From Pseudomonadota bacterium (GTDB taxonomy: Bacteria; Desulfobacterota; Desulfarculia; Desulfarculales; Desulfarculaceae): DNA of 64,000 nt. A program made the position numbers and the translations under genes. How positions within the stretch are numbered: position 1 is the first letter of the stretch; every line of letters begins with the position of its first letter. The notes under the pieces are model-generated. The model saw nothing but the letters and a program-made list of their open reading frames with translations. It was not told the origin of the DNA and made no database searches. The DNA is taken from positions 62,001-126,000 of the forward strand of contig JAHIND010000003.1 of the NCBI GenBank assembly GCA_018896025.1. Reading direction: 5' to 3'. Of the stretch, positions 46,550 to 55,180 are shown piece after piece.

Positions 46550-47025
46550 GGCCGTTTCCTCCGGGGGGTTTTCACGGGCAGGCCCGCCTTTTGCCAGTCG
46601 GACAGCTCCCCCAGCATCACATAGACCTTGGTCAGCCCTTGGCCGCGCAAAAGCTGGGCCACTTGGGCGGCGGGCCAGCGGCTGAAGTAGCGGCCATAGA
46701 CCACCACCGCCGGGGCCTGGCGCAGGGTGGGGCCCAGCAGGGGCCACAGCAGGTCGAACTCTTCGGGGTATAGGTTCACCGCCCCGGCGGCCCGGGCCAG
46801 CTTGTAGTCGCCGGGGTCGCGGGCGTCCACCAGCAGCGCGCCGTCCTTTTGCAGCTGAGCCGCCTGGGCCAGGTCCACGGCGCTCCACAGGGGACGGCTA
46901 ACGTGGCTGGGGGTCCAGCCGACGCCTTGGGGGGTCAGCAGGTTGAAGGCCAAGCCCGCCACGGCCGCAACAAGCAGCATAACCATGCAGGATAATAGGA
47001 TATATGACGATTGTCCGCGGCTCAA
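46546..47025 (-). CDS. Membrane-anchored rhodanese-like protein, active Cys missing
   Basis: A 159-residue protein: one N-terminal membrane helix (about residues 8-28), then a rhodanese-like domain (LVDARDPGDYKLARAAGAVNL). The loop where sulfurtransferases have the catalytic Cys reads VVVYGRYFSRWPA, with no Cys, so it should be inactive as a sulfurtransferase. Start TTG at 47025 follows GAGAGAG. It overlaps the MauE-like gene by 4 bases. The pair may handle sulfur or disulfide redox at the membrane; this is inference. Confidence 0.83.
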   Translation of the reverse strand: MSRGQSSYILLSCMVMLLVAAVAGLAFNLLTPQGVGWTPSHVSRPLWSAVDLAQAAQLQKDGALLVDARDPGDYKLARAAGAVNLYPEEFDLLWPLLGPTLRQAPAVVVYGRYFSRWPAAQVAQLLRGQGLTKVYVMLGELSDWQKAGLPVKTPRRKRP

Positions 47026-47115
47026 GGGCTCTCTCTCCCGGTGTTCGCCTTTCAGTGTAGCCCTCCACCGTCACCGCCGCAACCGCCCAGGCGGTAGGGT
47101 TTTTTATTTTGCCGT

Positions 47116-47144
47116 TTGTCAAACGGGTACAATGGTGCTATCGT
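47116..47144 (+). promoter_or_regulatory. Candidate promoter of the SGNH hydrolase gene
   Basis: A -35 TTGTCA (47116-47121) and -10 TATCGT (47139-47144) with 17-base spacing. It lies just after a short hairpin, ACCGCC/GGCGGT at 47082-47095, followed by GGGTTTTTT, a terminator-like structure with no plus-strand gene before it. Confidence 0.45.
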
Positions 47145-47209
47145 CTCCGGTTATTAAATCTTGACTAATATCTATTCTCGTGGCGGGTAAACCAACGGAG
47201 GAGAGCAGC

Positions 47210-47830
47210 ATGAAGATGCGGCTGGTCATCATCCTTGTGTTGTCCCTGGCGCTTGGCTTGGCCGGAGCCTGTGGCGGCGGTGGTGGCGGGGGGGGCAACT
47301 CCCTTGGCCCGGACGACATTATAATCATGTTCGGCAACTCCATCACCCACCGTGGCCCCTGGTCGGGCTTGTTCCCCGACAACACCATCCTGAACTACGG
47401 CGTGGACGGAGACACCACCAGCGGTATGCTCTCGCGTATAAGCGTACCCCTGGCCAAGAAGCCCAAGGTCATCTGCATCATGGGCGGCATCAACGACCTC
47501 ATCCGCAACGTCGCGGTGTCCACGGTCTACAACAATCTGCGCCAGATGGTGGTGCGCTCCAAGGCGGCCGGGGTCATCGTAATCATGCAGTCCACCCTGC
47601 ACACCGGCTCGGGCTATCCCAACTCCTACACCATCAACCAGAAGGTGACTCAGCTCAACAACCTGCTGTCCGCCATGACCAGCGCCCAGGGTGAAACCTG
47701 GCTGGACCTCAACGCCTCCATGGCCAAGGACGGCTACCTGAAGATCGAGTACCTGCTCAGCGACAACCTGCACCCGAACACCGACGCCTACGAGCACTGG
47801 GCCGGCAAGCTCAACGACGCCCTGCCCTAG
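47210..47830 (+). CDS. SGNH/GDSL-family hydrolase, secreted
   Basis: A 206-residue hydrolase. A signal peptide ends at LAGAC followed by a Gly run, a possible lipobox though -3 is Ala rather than Leu. The SGNH blocks are FGNSIT (block I Ser near residue 44), GVDGDTTSGM (block II Gly), GGINDL (block III Asn) and DNLHPN (block V Asp and His). Such enzymes de-esterify lipids or acetylated sugars outside the cytoplasm. ATG at 47210 follows GGAGGAGAG; the frame extends ten codons further without a ribosome-binding site. A terminator follows. Confidence 0.87.
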   Translation: MKMRLVIILVLSLALGLAGACGGGGGGGGNSLGPDDIIIMFGNSITHRGPWSGLFPDNTILNYGVDGDTTSGMLSRISVPLAKKPKVICIMGGINDLIRNVAVSTVYNNLRQMVVRSKAAGVIVIMQSTLHTGSGYPNSYTINQKVTQLNNLLSAMTSAQGETWLDLNASMAKDGYLKIEYLLSDNLHPNTDAYEHWAGKLNDALP

Positions 47831-47856
47831 CCCAAAGCCCGTCCCAGAAAATACGG

Positions 47857-47893
47857 CGCCCCGGCCCATGATCGGCCGGGGCGTTTTTATTTT
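47857..47893 (+). terminator. Intrinsic terminator after SGNH hydrolase gene
   Basis: Stem CGCCCCGGCC (47857-47866) with GGCCGGGGCG (47874-47883), a 7-base loop, then TTTTTATTTT. Confidence 0.88.
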
Positions 47894-47896
47894 GCT

Positions 47897-48068
47897 GTGA
47901 GCGCCGCCCGCAATGCAGCATAGCGCCGCCTGGCGCGAACACCCGGCGCAGCCAGGTGGTGCTAGGCAAGGCGTCGGGCAAGCGAGACCCGCAGGCGTAT
48001 TGCTAATACGCCGAGGAGGTGAGCGCCGCCCGCAATGCAGCATAGCGCCGCCTGGCGAAGCCGGGCTA
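47897..48068 (-). repeat. Dispersed hairpin repeat, copy 3 (with exact half-unit duplication)
   Basis: The full unit is 47942-48068 (127 bases), with left end CCCGGCGCAGCCAGG and right end CCTGGCGAAGCCGGG. The central stem-loop GGCGTATT-GCT-AATACGCC lies at 47995-48013. A 39-base segment of its right half (48019-48057) is repeated exactly just before the unit at 47897-47935. The right end overlaps the TAG stop of the acyl-CoA ligase gene (48066-48068). Same orientation as copies 1 and 2. Confidence 0.85.
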
Positions 48069-49913
48069 GCCCTTGTACATGGCGTTGATAAGATCCGCGT
48101 AAGTCTCGTTGATGTACTTGCGCTTCACCTTCATGGTGGGGGTGACCTCGCCGTCCTCCTCCAGGAGCTTTTTGGGCAGGATGGTGAAGCGCTTTATCTG
48201 CTCCACCCGGGCCAGGGTCTTGTTCACGTCCTCGATCTCCCGGCCGATCAGCTCCTTGACCTCCTTGGCCTGGGTAAGGCTGGCGTAGGTGGTGAAGGGG
48301 ATTTTGTTGTCCTGGGCATACTTGAATACGTTGTCTTCGTCGATGAACACCAGGGCGCTGACGAACTTGCGCTGGTCGCCGATCACCACCGCGTCGTTGA
48401 TGTAGGGGCTGAACTTGAGCTTGTTCTCCAGATACTGGGGGGCGATGTTCTTGCCGCCGCTGGTGATGATCAGGTCCTTTTTGCGGTCGGTGATGGTCAG
48501 GTAGCCCCGCTGGTCCAGCTCGCCCACGTCGCCCGAGTGCAGCCAGCCGTCCTCCAGGGTTTCGGCGGTGGCCTCGGGGTTGCGGTAGTAGCCCAGGAAC
48601 ACGTTCTCGCCCTTGACCAGGATCTCGCCGTCCGGGGCGATCTTCACCTCGACCCCCGGCACCGCCGGACCCACGTTGTCGGCCTCGATGAACTCGCCGT
48701 GGTGGATGGAGGTGGGGCCGGTGTCCTCGGTCTGGCCGTACACCTGCCTGAGCGGCAGGCCGATGGCGTGGTAGAAACGCAGCACCTCCGGGCTGATGGG
48801 GGCCGCGCCGCTCACCGCCAGGCGCACCCGCTCCAGGCCCAGGCGCTCCTTGAGCTTCTTGAACACCGCCGCGTGGGCCAGGGCGAAGGCCAGGGCCAGG
48901 GCCGCGCCCACTCCCTGCTCGCTGAGCCGGGCCTTGGCCCGGCGCTTGCCGATCTTGAGCGCCAGGGCGAACACCAGGCGCTTGAACCAGGTGGCGTCCT
49001 TCATCTTGATGTAGATGGAGGAGGAGTATTTTTCCCAGATGCGCGGCACCGCGAAGAACACGGTGGGGCTGACCTCCACCACGTTCTCGGTGACCGTGTC
49101 GGTGTTTTCGATGAAGTTGACCGTGTACATGAAGCGAAGGTGCATGTACACCGAGAACATGCGCTCGGCGATGTGGCTCAGCGGCAAAAAGGAAAGCAGC
49201 TCGTCTTCCTGAAACACCGGGATGGCCTGAGCCAGGGCCTTGGTGGTCCAGAGCACGTTGTTGTGGCTGAGCATGGCCCCCTTGGGCGGGCCGGTGGTGC
49301 CACTGGTGTAAATTAGAAGGGCCAGGTCGTCCGGGCCCCGGGCGGCCAGGCGCGCCTCGAACAGGCCGGGGTTGGCTGCGTCGTGCTCGCGGCCCAGGGC
49401 CAGAAGCTCCTGGAAATCCATGACCATGGGGTCGGAGAAATGCCGTAGCCCCTCAGTGTCGATGACCACGATCTTCACCAGGTTGGGGCACTCGCCGCGC
49501 ACCTCCAGGGCCTTGTCCAGCTGCTCCTCGTCCTCGACGACGTATATCTTGGCCTGGGAGTGGCTCAGGATGTAGCCGCACTCCTCGGCGGCGTTGGTGG
49601 TGTAGATGCCGGTGGTCACCCCTCCGGCGGCCATGGTGCCCAGGTCGGCGAAGAGCCACTCGGGCCGGTTTTCGCCGATCACGGCCACGGTGTCGCCCGG
49701 CTCCACCCCCAGGGCGGCCAGTCCCATGGCCGCCTGGCGCACCTTTTCACCGTAGGTGTTCCAAGAGATGTCTTGCCACAGCCCGAACTCCTTCAGGCGC
49801 ATGGCGGTGCGCTCGCCCAGCAGGTCCACCCGCTGGAATAGAAGCTGGGGGACGTTGAGGATGCCGGCCTCGTTGCCGACGTCAGCAACGGCGGGGGCGG
49901 CGGGGGCGGCCAT
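48066..49913 (-). CDS. Long-chain acyl-CoA synthetase (AMP-binding)
   Basis: A 615-residue adenylate-forming enzyme. The P-loop-like YTSGTTGPPKGAMLSH (about residues 203-218), VYGQTEDTGPTSIH (A5 region), DGWLHSGDVGELD (A7) and the ITSGGKNIAPQYLE stretch near the C-terminal Lys region are all present. The closest layout is the bacterial FadD15/long-chain ligase group, which activates fatty acids with ATP and CoA. It begins 20 bases after pcnB on the same strand, so the two may be co-transcribed. It ends at a dispersed repeat. Confidence 0.92.
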   Translation of the reverse strand: MAAPAAPAVADVGNEAGILNVPQLLFQRVDLLGERTAMRLKEFGLWQDISWNTYGEKVRQAAMGLAALGVEPGDTVAVIGENRPEWLFADLGTMAAGGVTTGIYTTNAAEECGYILSHSQAKIYVVEDEEQLDKALEVRGECPNLVKIVVIDTEGLRHFSDPMVMDFQELLALGREHDAANPGLFEARLAARGPDDLALLIYTSGTTGPPKGAMLSHNNVLWTTKALAQAIPVFQEDELLSFLPLSHIAERMFSVYMHLRFMYTVNFIENTDTVTENVVEVSPTVFFAVPRIWEKYSSSIYIKMKDATWFKRLVFALALKIGKRRAKARLSEQGVGAALALAFALAHAAVFKKLKERLGLERVRLAVSGAAPISPEVLRFYHAIGLPLRQVYGQTEDTGPTSIHHGEFIEADNVGPAVPGVEVKIAPDGEILVKGENVFLGYYRNPEATAETLEDGWLHSGDVGELDQRGYLTITDRKKDLIITSGGKNIAPQYLENKLKFSPYINDAVVIGDQRKFVSALVFIDEDNVFKYAQDNKIPFTTYASLTQAKEVKELIGREIEDVNKTLARVEQIKRFTILPKKLLEEDGEVTPTMKVKRKYINETYADLINAMYKG

Positions 49914-49933
49914 CTCTTGTCTCTCTTTCGGTG

Positions 49934-51205
49934 CTAAGAGGGGGGCGCGCTTTTGTTGCGCGGCTTACGCCGTCGACGCCTGCGGCGGCGGCGTTTGGTG
50001 GTGCCGTTGTCTGGGCCGGAGGCGTTCTGGCCCTCCAGGTCCCAGCCCAAAAAACCGGCCAAGTCGCAGGCCACGGGATAGTAGCCCCGGGCGACCACCT
50101 TCTTGGGCATCGCCTGCCCGGGGGTGGCCAAGGTCACGAACCCCATCAGCCCGGCGATCTGACAGGCCCGCTCCAAGATTCTTTTGGCGAAGGCCACCGG
50201 CTCCGACAGCTCGGGAAGGGCGTCGCGCACCCAAAGGGCCCACTGGGAGCGCCCCTGGCGGCCGGGCGCGAATTCCTGCTCCTCGGACAGCGCTTCCAGG
50301 GCCGGCCAGAACAACAGGCACAACACCACCGCCTCTTCCACGTCCTTGCCTTGGGCCAGGGCTTGGTCCACCCGGGAGAGCAACTGGGCCGCCCGCGCCC
50401 GCTGAGGGCTGTCCTGGGGACCGTAGTAGGGCTCCAGGGTGGGCAACAGGCTGTAGAGCACCCCGGTGTCGTGGGCCAGCTCCAGCCAGGAGGAGGAGGC
50501 CCCGCCCTTGAGGTCGCGCATCAGCTCGTCGCGCACCCGGCTGGTGGGGCACAGACACAATTCGCCCCGGTGCTCCCGCACCGCCTCCAGGGTGTCCGGG
50601 GTCAGGGTGAAGCCGGTGCGCGCCGCGTGGCGCACTGCCCGGAGCACCCGCACCGGGTCCCGGTGGAAGCGCACGTCCGCGTTGCCCACCGCCCGGATGC
50701 GTCCGGCCTTAAGATCGGCCAGGCCGTCCACATAATCCACCACGCTGAAGTCGGCGATGTTGTAGAACAAGGCGTTGATGGTCAGGTCGCGGCGTAGCGC
50801 GTCCTCGGCCGGGGTGCCGAAGGTGTTGTTTTCACTAAGCACTTCACTATCGTCCTCTTCGGCGGGACGGCGGAAGGTGCTTACCTCGATGATTTTTCCT
50901 CCCCGAAAAAATACCTGGATCAGCCGGAACCGCTTGCCGATGACGCGGCTGTTGCGGAACAGCTTGCGCACCTCGGAGGGGCGGGCGTCGGTGGCCACGT
51001 CGAAATCCTTGGGCTTTCGCCCCAGGAGAACGTCGCGAACCCCACCGCCCACCAGGTAGGCCAAAAAGCCATGGCTGTGCAGGCGATAGAGCACCTTCAA
51101 GGCATCGCTGTCGATATCCTTGCGGCTGATGGTGTGCTCCGCCCGTGGAATGATGGCGGGCTGGAGCAAACTTTTTTCAGAGGCTTGAACGGCGGATGAA
51201 CTCAC
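49934..51205 (-). CDS. pcnB: Poly(A) polymerase/tRNA nucleotidyltransferase family, PcnB-like
   Basis: A protein of about 423 residues in the class II nucleotidyltransferase family. The IIPRAEHTISRKDI opening, GGGVRDVLLG and the DFDVATDA metal site match bacterial PcnB closely, and the C-terminal basic tail (a run of nine Arg) is typical of poly(A) polymerase I. It adds 3' A tails to RNA for decay; a CCA-adding role is less likely. The start is uncertain: GTG at 51205 with GGAAG upstream is chosen, as the longer frame overlaps the divergent suhB-like gene. Confidence 0.88.
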   Translation of the reverse strand: MSSSAVQASEKSLLQPAIIPRAEHTISRKDIDSDALKVLYRLHSHGFLAYLVGGGVRDVLLGRKPKDFDVATDARPSEVRKLFRNSRVIGKRFRLIQVFFRGGKIIEVSTFRRPAEEDDSEVLSENNTFGTPAEDALRRDLTINALFYNIADFSVVDYVDGLADLKAGRIRAVGNADVRFHRDPVRVLRAVRHAARTGFTLTPDTLEAVREHRGELCLCPTSRVRDELMRDLKGGASSSWLELAHDTGVLYSLLPTLEPYYGPQDSPQRARAAQLLSRVDQALAQGKDVEEAVVLCLLFWPALEALSEEQEFAPGRQGRSQWALWVRDALPELSEPVAFAKRILERACQIAGLMGFVTLATPGQAMPKKVVARGYYPVACDLAGFLGWDLEGQNASGPDNGTTKRRRRRRRRRKPRNKSAPPS

Positions 51206-51322
51206 TGGCGCTTCCGGCTGGGGGTGCCTCGAATCACATTTTGGGTTATCATCATATAGCACGCATGGCCCAAAAATAAAGAGGTAATTCGCGATCTTCC
51301 CACTCGGGAAAGGATTTTGCCC

Positions 51323-52138
51323 TTGCCCACGACATCCGAGTACGTCCATTGCGCCCGCGCCGCCGCACGGGCTGGGGCCCAAGTCCTGCGAGAACGCTGG
51401 GGCCGGCACCTCCAAGTACAGAGCAAACAGCGCTTCGACTACGTGACCGACGCCGATTTAGCCAGTGAAAGGGCGGTGTTGGCCACCATCGCCCAGCACT
51501 GTCCCGGCCAGGCGGTGCTCTCGGAAGAGACCCCGGCAGACCTGGCCCAGGCCCAGGCCCAGGAGGGCCCTCTGTGGGTGGTGGACCCCCTGGATGGAAC
51601 CACCAATTATATCCACGGCTTCCCCCACGTGGCCGTAAGCGTGGCCCTGGTGGAGCATGGCCTGCCTCTGGCGGGGGTGGTCTTGGACGTAACCAAGGAC
51701 GAGGAGTTCGTGGCCAGCCGTGGCGGGGGCGCCTGGCTGAACGGGAAGCGCCTGAGCGTGGCCGACATGGCCGGGCCGGAGCAGGCCCTTTTGATGACCG
51801 GCTTCCCCTTCCGCCACAAGCAGTGGCTGGACCCCTACATGGAGCTGTTCCGCGACGTGTTCCTGGAGAGCGCCGGGGCGCGCCGCGCCGGTTCGGCGGC
51901 CCTGGATCTGGCCTACGTGGCCGCCGGGCGGGGGCAGGGGTTCTGGGAGCTGGGCCTCAAGCCCTGGGACGTGGCCGCGGGCATCCTCTTGGTGCAAGAG
52001 GCCGGGGGCCTGGTCAGCGACTTCCACGGAGGCGGGCACGCCCTGTGGCGCGGCGACATAGTGGCCGCCTGCCCAGGCCTGCACCCCTGGCTCCAGGGGC
52101 TGTGCGCCAAACGTTTCCCAGATTTTACGGGAGGCTAA
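51323..52138 (+). CDS. Inositol monophosphatase family protein (SuhB-like)
   Basis: A 271-residue Mg-dependent phosphatase. The EET motif near residue 73, WVVDPLDGTTNYIHGFP at about 90-106, and GLKPWDVAAGILLVQEAGG near residue 215 form the metal and phosphate site. It could act on inositol-1-phosphate, a sugar phosphate or in rRNA processing like SuhB. TTG at 51323 is favoured over TTG at 51317 because AAAGGA then lies at the proper distance. It diverges from pcnB. Confidence 0.9.
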   Translation: MPTTSEYVHCARAAARAGAQVLRERWGRHLQVQSKQRFDYVTDADLASERAVLATIAQHCPGQAVLSEETPADLAQAQAQEGPLWVVDPLDGTTNYIHGFPHVAVSVALVEHGLPLAGVVLDVTKDEEFVASRGGGAWLNGKRLSVADMAGPEQALLMTGFPFRHKQWLDPYMELFRDVFLESAGARRAGSAALDLAYVAAGRGQGFWELGLKPWDVAAGILLVQEAGGLVSDFHGGGHALWRGDIVAACPGLHPWLQGLCAKRFPDFTGG

Positions 52139-52141
52139 AGG

Positions 52142-52360
52142 CTAACCGCTGCCGCCCCAGATATCTTCCCAGCCGGGGGCGCAGAGATCCAGTTCCTCGA
52201 TTTTTTTGTCTTCCTTGGTCTTTTTGTAGATACAAAAGTCGCAAGTGAAGTTGGGCCACATGTTGGCCGCAGCGATATCCAGACAAAACACGTAATGGGG
52301 GCACTCGAAGTTGCGATCCCCCACGTGGTTGCGCGGATTTGCATCATCTGGCAGGTACAA
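52142..52360 (-). CDS. Small Cys-rich protein, possible metal-binding
   Basis: A 72-residue protein starting at TTG 52360, with GGAG at slightly long distance. Five Cys occur in the pattern C20-x5-C26-x13-C40-x2-C43-x16-C60, with CPHYVFCLDIAAANMWPNFT around the first. The pattern resembles small Cys-rich proteins I associate with Desulfobacterota, but I know no function. Zinc or Fe-S binding is possible. It converges on the SuhB-like gene (3 bases apart) and diverges from dinB across 81 bases that contain a palindrome. Confidence 0.6.
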   Translation of the reverse strand: MYLPDDANPRNHVGDRNFECPHYVFCLDIAAANMWPNFTCDFCIYKKTKEDKKIEELDLCAPGWEDIWGGSG

Positions 52361-52397
52361 GATAGGCTCACTCCGGAAAGGGAAACTCCACTTTACG

Positions 52398-52417
52398 GCT
52401 AGCTGGGCGAAGCTAGC
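52398..52417. promoter_or_regulatory. Palindrome between dinB and small Cys-rich gene
   Basis: GCTAGCT (52398-52404) and AGCTAGC (52411-52417) form a 7-base inverted repeat with a 6-base spacer, midway between two divergent starts. It overlaps a possible dinB promoter (TTTACG at 52392, TAGCAT at 52414). A LexA-type operator is possible for an SOS polymerase, but the sequence matches none of the LexA boxes I know. Confidence 0.4.
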
Positions 52418-52441
52418 ATGTTTTAGAGCGGGAGGCAAGCC

Positions 52442-53659
52442 TTGCAAGGCCTTGAGGGTCAGGTTTTGGCCCATGTGGACATGGACGCCTTTTACGCGGC
52501 GGTGGAACGCCTGGACCAACCCCAGTTGGCCGGAGCTCCCATCATCGTGGGCGGCGGCAAGCGGGGGGTGGTGGCCGCCGCCTCCTACGAGGCCCGCCGC
52601 TTCGGGGTGCGCTCGGCCATGCCCATGTTCGAGGCCCGCTCCCGCTGCCCCCAAGGGGTGTTCCTCACTCCGCGCATGGACCGCTACCGCCAGGTAAGCC
52701 GCCGGGTCATGGAGGTGCTGGCCGGGTTCTCCCCCCTGCTGGAGCCGGTTAGCGTGGACGAAGCCTACCTGGACCTCACCGGCACCGAGCGCCTCTGGGG
52801 CCCTCCGGCCCAGGCGGGCATGGCCATTAAGCGGGCCATGCAGCAGGCCACCGGCCTCACCTGCTCGGTGGGAATCGCGCCGGTGCGCTTTTTGGCCAAA
52901 ATCGCCAGCGACCGCGACAAGCCCGACGGACTGACCGTGGTCGGCGACCTGGAGATCTTTTTGGCCACGGTGAGCCTGAAGGAGGTGCCCGGCGTGGGGG
53001 CCAAGGCCCGCCAGCGCCTGGGGGAGATGGGCCTCACCCGCCTGGTGGAGCTTCGGAAACTGGGGCCGGAGCGCCTGGAGCGGGTGATGGGGGTGTTCGG
53101 CCACCGGTTGTGGGACCTGGCCTGGGGCCGGGACGAGAGCGGGGTTACCCCCGGCCGGGAGGTGAAAAGCGTGAGCAACGAGATCACCCTGGAGGCCGAC
53201 ACCGGGGACCGCCAGGTGCTGGCGGCCCATCTTCTGGGCCTTAGCCAAAAGGTGGCCCGGCGTCTGCGCGGCCAGGAGTTTTGCGGGCGCACCGTGACCC
53301 TGAAGCTAAAGCACCGCGACCACCGTCTGGTCACCCGCAGCATCACCCTGGCCCAAGCCACCGACGCGGCCGGGGAGATATTCGCGGCGGCCAGGGAGCT
53401 GATGGAGGCCTACGGCGCGCCCGGCCCCTTCCGCCTCATCGGGGTGGGAGTGAGCCACCTGAGCGCCCCCGGCCAGGGCCAGACGGAGCTGTTCGGGGCC
53501 GAAAAAACCGGGCGCAACCAGGCCCTGGGCCGGGCCGAGGACGCCATCGTGGCCCGTTTCGGGGAAAAGGCCATCACCAGGGCCGCCCAGATACCCGCCT
53601 CCCAGGCTTCCCTGGACCAAGGGCCTTCCAAGGGGCATAATAAGGTGAAACCCGAATAG
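52442..53659 (+). CDS. dinB: DNA polymerase IV (DinB)
   Basis: A 405-residue Y-family translesion polymerase. Catalytic motifs are HVDMDAFYAAVE (about residues 11-22) and VSVDEAYLDL (about 101-110), followed by the helix-hairpin-helix thumb (VPGVGAKARQRL), the little-finger domain, and a C-terminal clamp-binding motif QTELF. It lacks proofreading and bypasses lesions. TTG at 52442 has GGGAGG six bases upstream. The C-terminus is slightly extended and polar. Confidence 0.94.
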   Translation: MQGLEGQVLAHVDMDAFYAAVERLDQPQLAGAPIIVGGGKRGVVAAASYEARRFGVRSAMPMFEARSRCPQGVFLTPRMDRYRQVSRRVMEVLAGFSPLLEPVSVDEAYLDLTGTERLWGPPAQAGMAIKRAMQQATGLTCSVGIAPVRFLAKIASDRDKPDGLTVVGDLEIFLATVSLKEVPGVGAKARQRLGEMGLTRLVELRKLGPERLERVMGVFGHRLWDLAWGRDESGVTPGREVKSVSNEITLEADTGDRQVLAAHLLGLSQKVARRLRGQEFCGRTVTLKLKHRDHRLVTRSITLAQATDAAGEIFAAARELMEAYGAPGPFRLIGVGVSHLSAPGQGQTELFGAEKTGRNQALGRAEDAIVARFGEKAITRAAQIPASQASLDQGPSKGHNKVKPE

Positions 53660-53668
53660 ATCGCAGTT

Positions 53669-53706
53669 CCGCCGGAAAAATTTCGCTTTCCGGTGGGGTC
53701 TTTTCA
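53669..53706 (+). terminator. Probable terminator of dinB
   Basis: Stem CCGCCGGAAA (53669-53678) with TTTCCGGTGG (53687-53696, one G-T pair), then GGTCTTTTC. Located between the dinB stop and the ribosome-binding site of the next gene. Confidence 0.6.
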
Positions 53707-53734
53707 GTTCGACGCGCCAAGGAGACACTCGTTT

Positions 53735-55096
53735 ATGCCCAGCTTCGCCCAGACCCATTCCCGAGTAACCAGCTACTACGTCCTGCAAGACAAACAGGAC
53801 ATCCTGCAGCAACTGGTGCACGCGGCCCGCTGGAAAAAACCCGTGCTCATCGTGCCGGCCCTGGCCAGCGAGTTCACCGATCCAGAGAACCGCCCGGTGT
53901 TCGAGAACATCGTAGCGGAGTTGTCAGGGGCCAAGTACCTGGCCCACGTGATCTTCGGCCTGGACCAGGCCAGCGAAGAAGACGTGCGCACCTGCATAGA
54001 TATCTGCCAAAAGGGCGGGCTCAAGAACTACATCATCCAGTGGAACGACGGCCCGGCGGTGAGAGGCATCTATGAGATGCTTGGGGACGGCGGCTTCGAC
54101 ATCTCCCGCCGGGGCAAGGGCCGCAATGTGTTCATGGGCTTCGGGGTGGCTATGGCCCTGGGGGCCACCTGCGTGGGCCTGTTGGACGCGGACATCAAGA
54201 CCTTCCAGCGCCGCCAATTGGACCGCCTCTTCTACCCGGTGTTGGTGCACAACTACCCCTTCTCCAAGGCCTTCTACGCCCGCTGGAACGGCCAGCGCCT
54301 CTTCGGGCGGGTAAAGCGCCTGCTGCTGGACCCCCTGCTGCTGGCCCTGAAGCGCAAGTTCAGCGAAGGCAGCGAGGAAAAGATGCTCCGGCTGGTGGAC
54401 TTCCTGTTGAGCTTCGACTACCAGCTTTCCGGCGAGGTCTGCCTGGACATGTGGCTCCTCAGAAAAATGCGCTACTCCCTGAACTGGGGCGTGGAGATAT
54501 TCACCCTCATCGAGGTGTACCGCAAGGCCTCCCACGTGGCCCAGGTGGAGTTCACCCGCAAGAGCTTCGACCACAAGCACCAGCGGGTGAGCACCGACGA
54601 TCCCACGAGCGGGCTGCACAAGATGTCCCTGGACATCATCCAGACCCTGCTGCACGCCCTGATCGTGGAGGAAGGCCTGGAGGTTGGCGAGGAATTCTTC
54701 CGCGACCTGGCGCTCACCTACGAGTCAATCGCCGAGGAGATCATCAAGAAGTACTCGGACAACGCGGAGTTCAACAACCTGAACTACGACCGCGACGCCG
54801 AGGAGAGCATGGTCTACGAGGTGCTCTCACGGGCCATTGTGCAGACCGCCGACCATCTTTCGGCCCCCTCGCACATCGCGGAAAAGATGCTGCGCCTCAC
54901 CGCCACCTACGATGTGTTCAAGCCCTTCGTGGACCAGGGCCTGCAACAGACCATCCTTCGCCTGGAGGAAAAGCTCAAGGAGGAGTCCCTGGAGGTGCGC
55001 AGCCTGCCCTCCTGGGAGCGCATCCTTTGGAAGCTTCCCGAGGTATCCACCCACATCGTGGACGCCCTGGAAGAGGACAAGCAGCGCTTCAAATAG
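53735..55096 (+). CDS. GT-A glycosyltransferase, GpgS/MpgS-like
   Basis: A 453-residue cytosolic glycosyltransferase. LIVPALASEF near the N-terminus, the DxD-type LLDADI (about residue 157) and the acceptor-site stretch LNWGVEIFTLIEVYRK (about 249-264) match glucosyl-3-phosphoglycerate synthase-type GT81 proteins. These transfer a hexose to 3-phosphoglycerate to make a compatible solute or polysaccharide precursor. A C-terminal helical extension of about 150 residues follows. No matching phosphatase is adjacent, though an HAD or SuhB-like phosphatase (51.3 kb) could serve. AAGGAGA is nine bases before the ATG. Confidence 0.62.
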   Translation: MPSFAQTHSRVTSYYVLQDKQDILQQLVHAARWKKPVLIVPALASEFTDPENRPVFENIVAELSGAKYLAHVIFGLDQASEEDVRTCIDICQKGGLKNYIIQWNDGPAVRGIYEMLGDGGFDISRRGKGRNVFMGFGVAMALGATCVGLLDADIKTFQRRQLDRLFYPVLVHNYPFSKAFYARWNGQRLFGRVKRLLLDPLLLALKRKFSEGSEEKMLRLVDFLLSFDYQLSGEVCLDMWLLRKMRYSLNWGVEIFTLIEVYRKASHVAQVEFTRKSFDHKHQRVSTDDPTSGLHKMSLDIIQTLLHALIVEEGLEVGEEFFRDLALTYESIAEEIIKKYSDNAEFNNLNYDRDAEESMVYEVLSRAIVQTADHLSAPSHIAEKMLRLTATYDVFKPFVDQGLQQTILRLEEKLKEESLEVRSLPSWERILWKLPEVSTHIVDALEEDKQRFK

Positions 55097-55180
55097 AAGC
55101 CGCGCGCCTTGGCGCGAATTTATCCGCCCCGCCCGGTCTCCGGACGGGGCGCCCCTCATATGGACCCGAAAGGATTTAAC

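Noticed and set aside
47082..47110. Hairpin with T run in the rhodanese/SGNH intergenic region, possibly a small RNA terminator
   Set aside because: No promoter or conserved RNA could be defined before it on the plus strand; kept only as a note.
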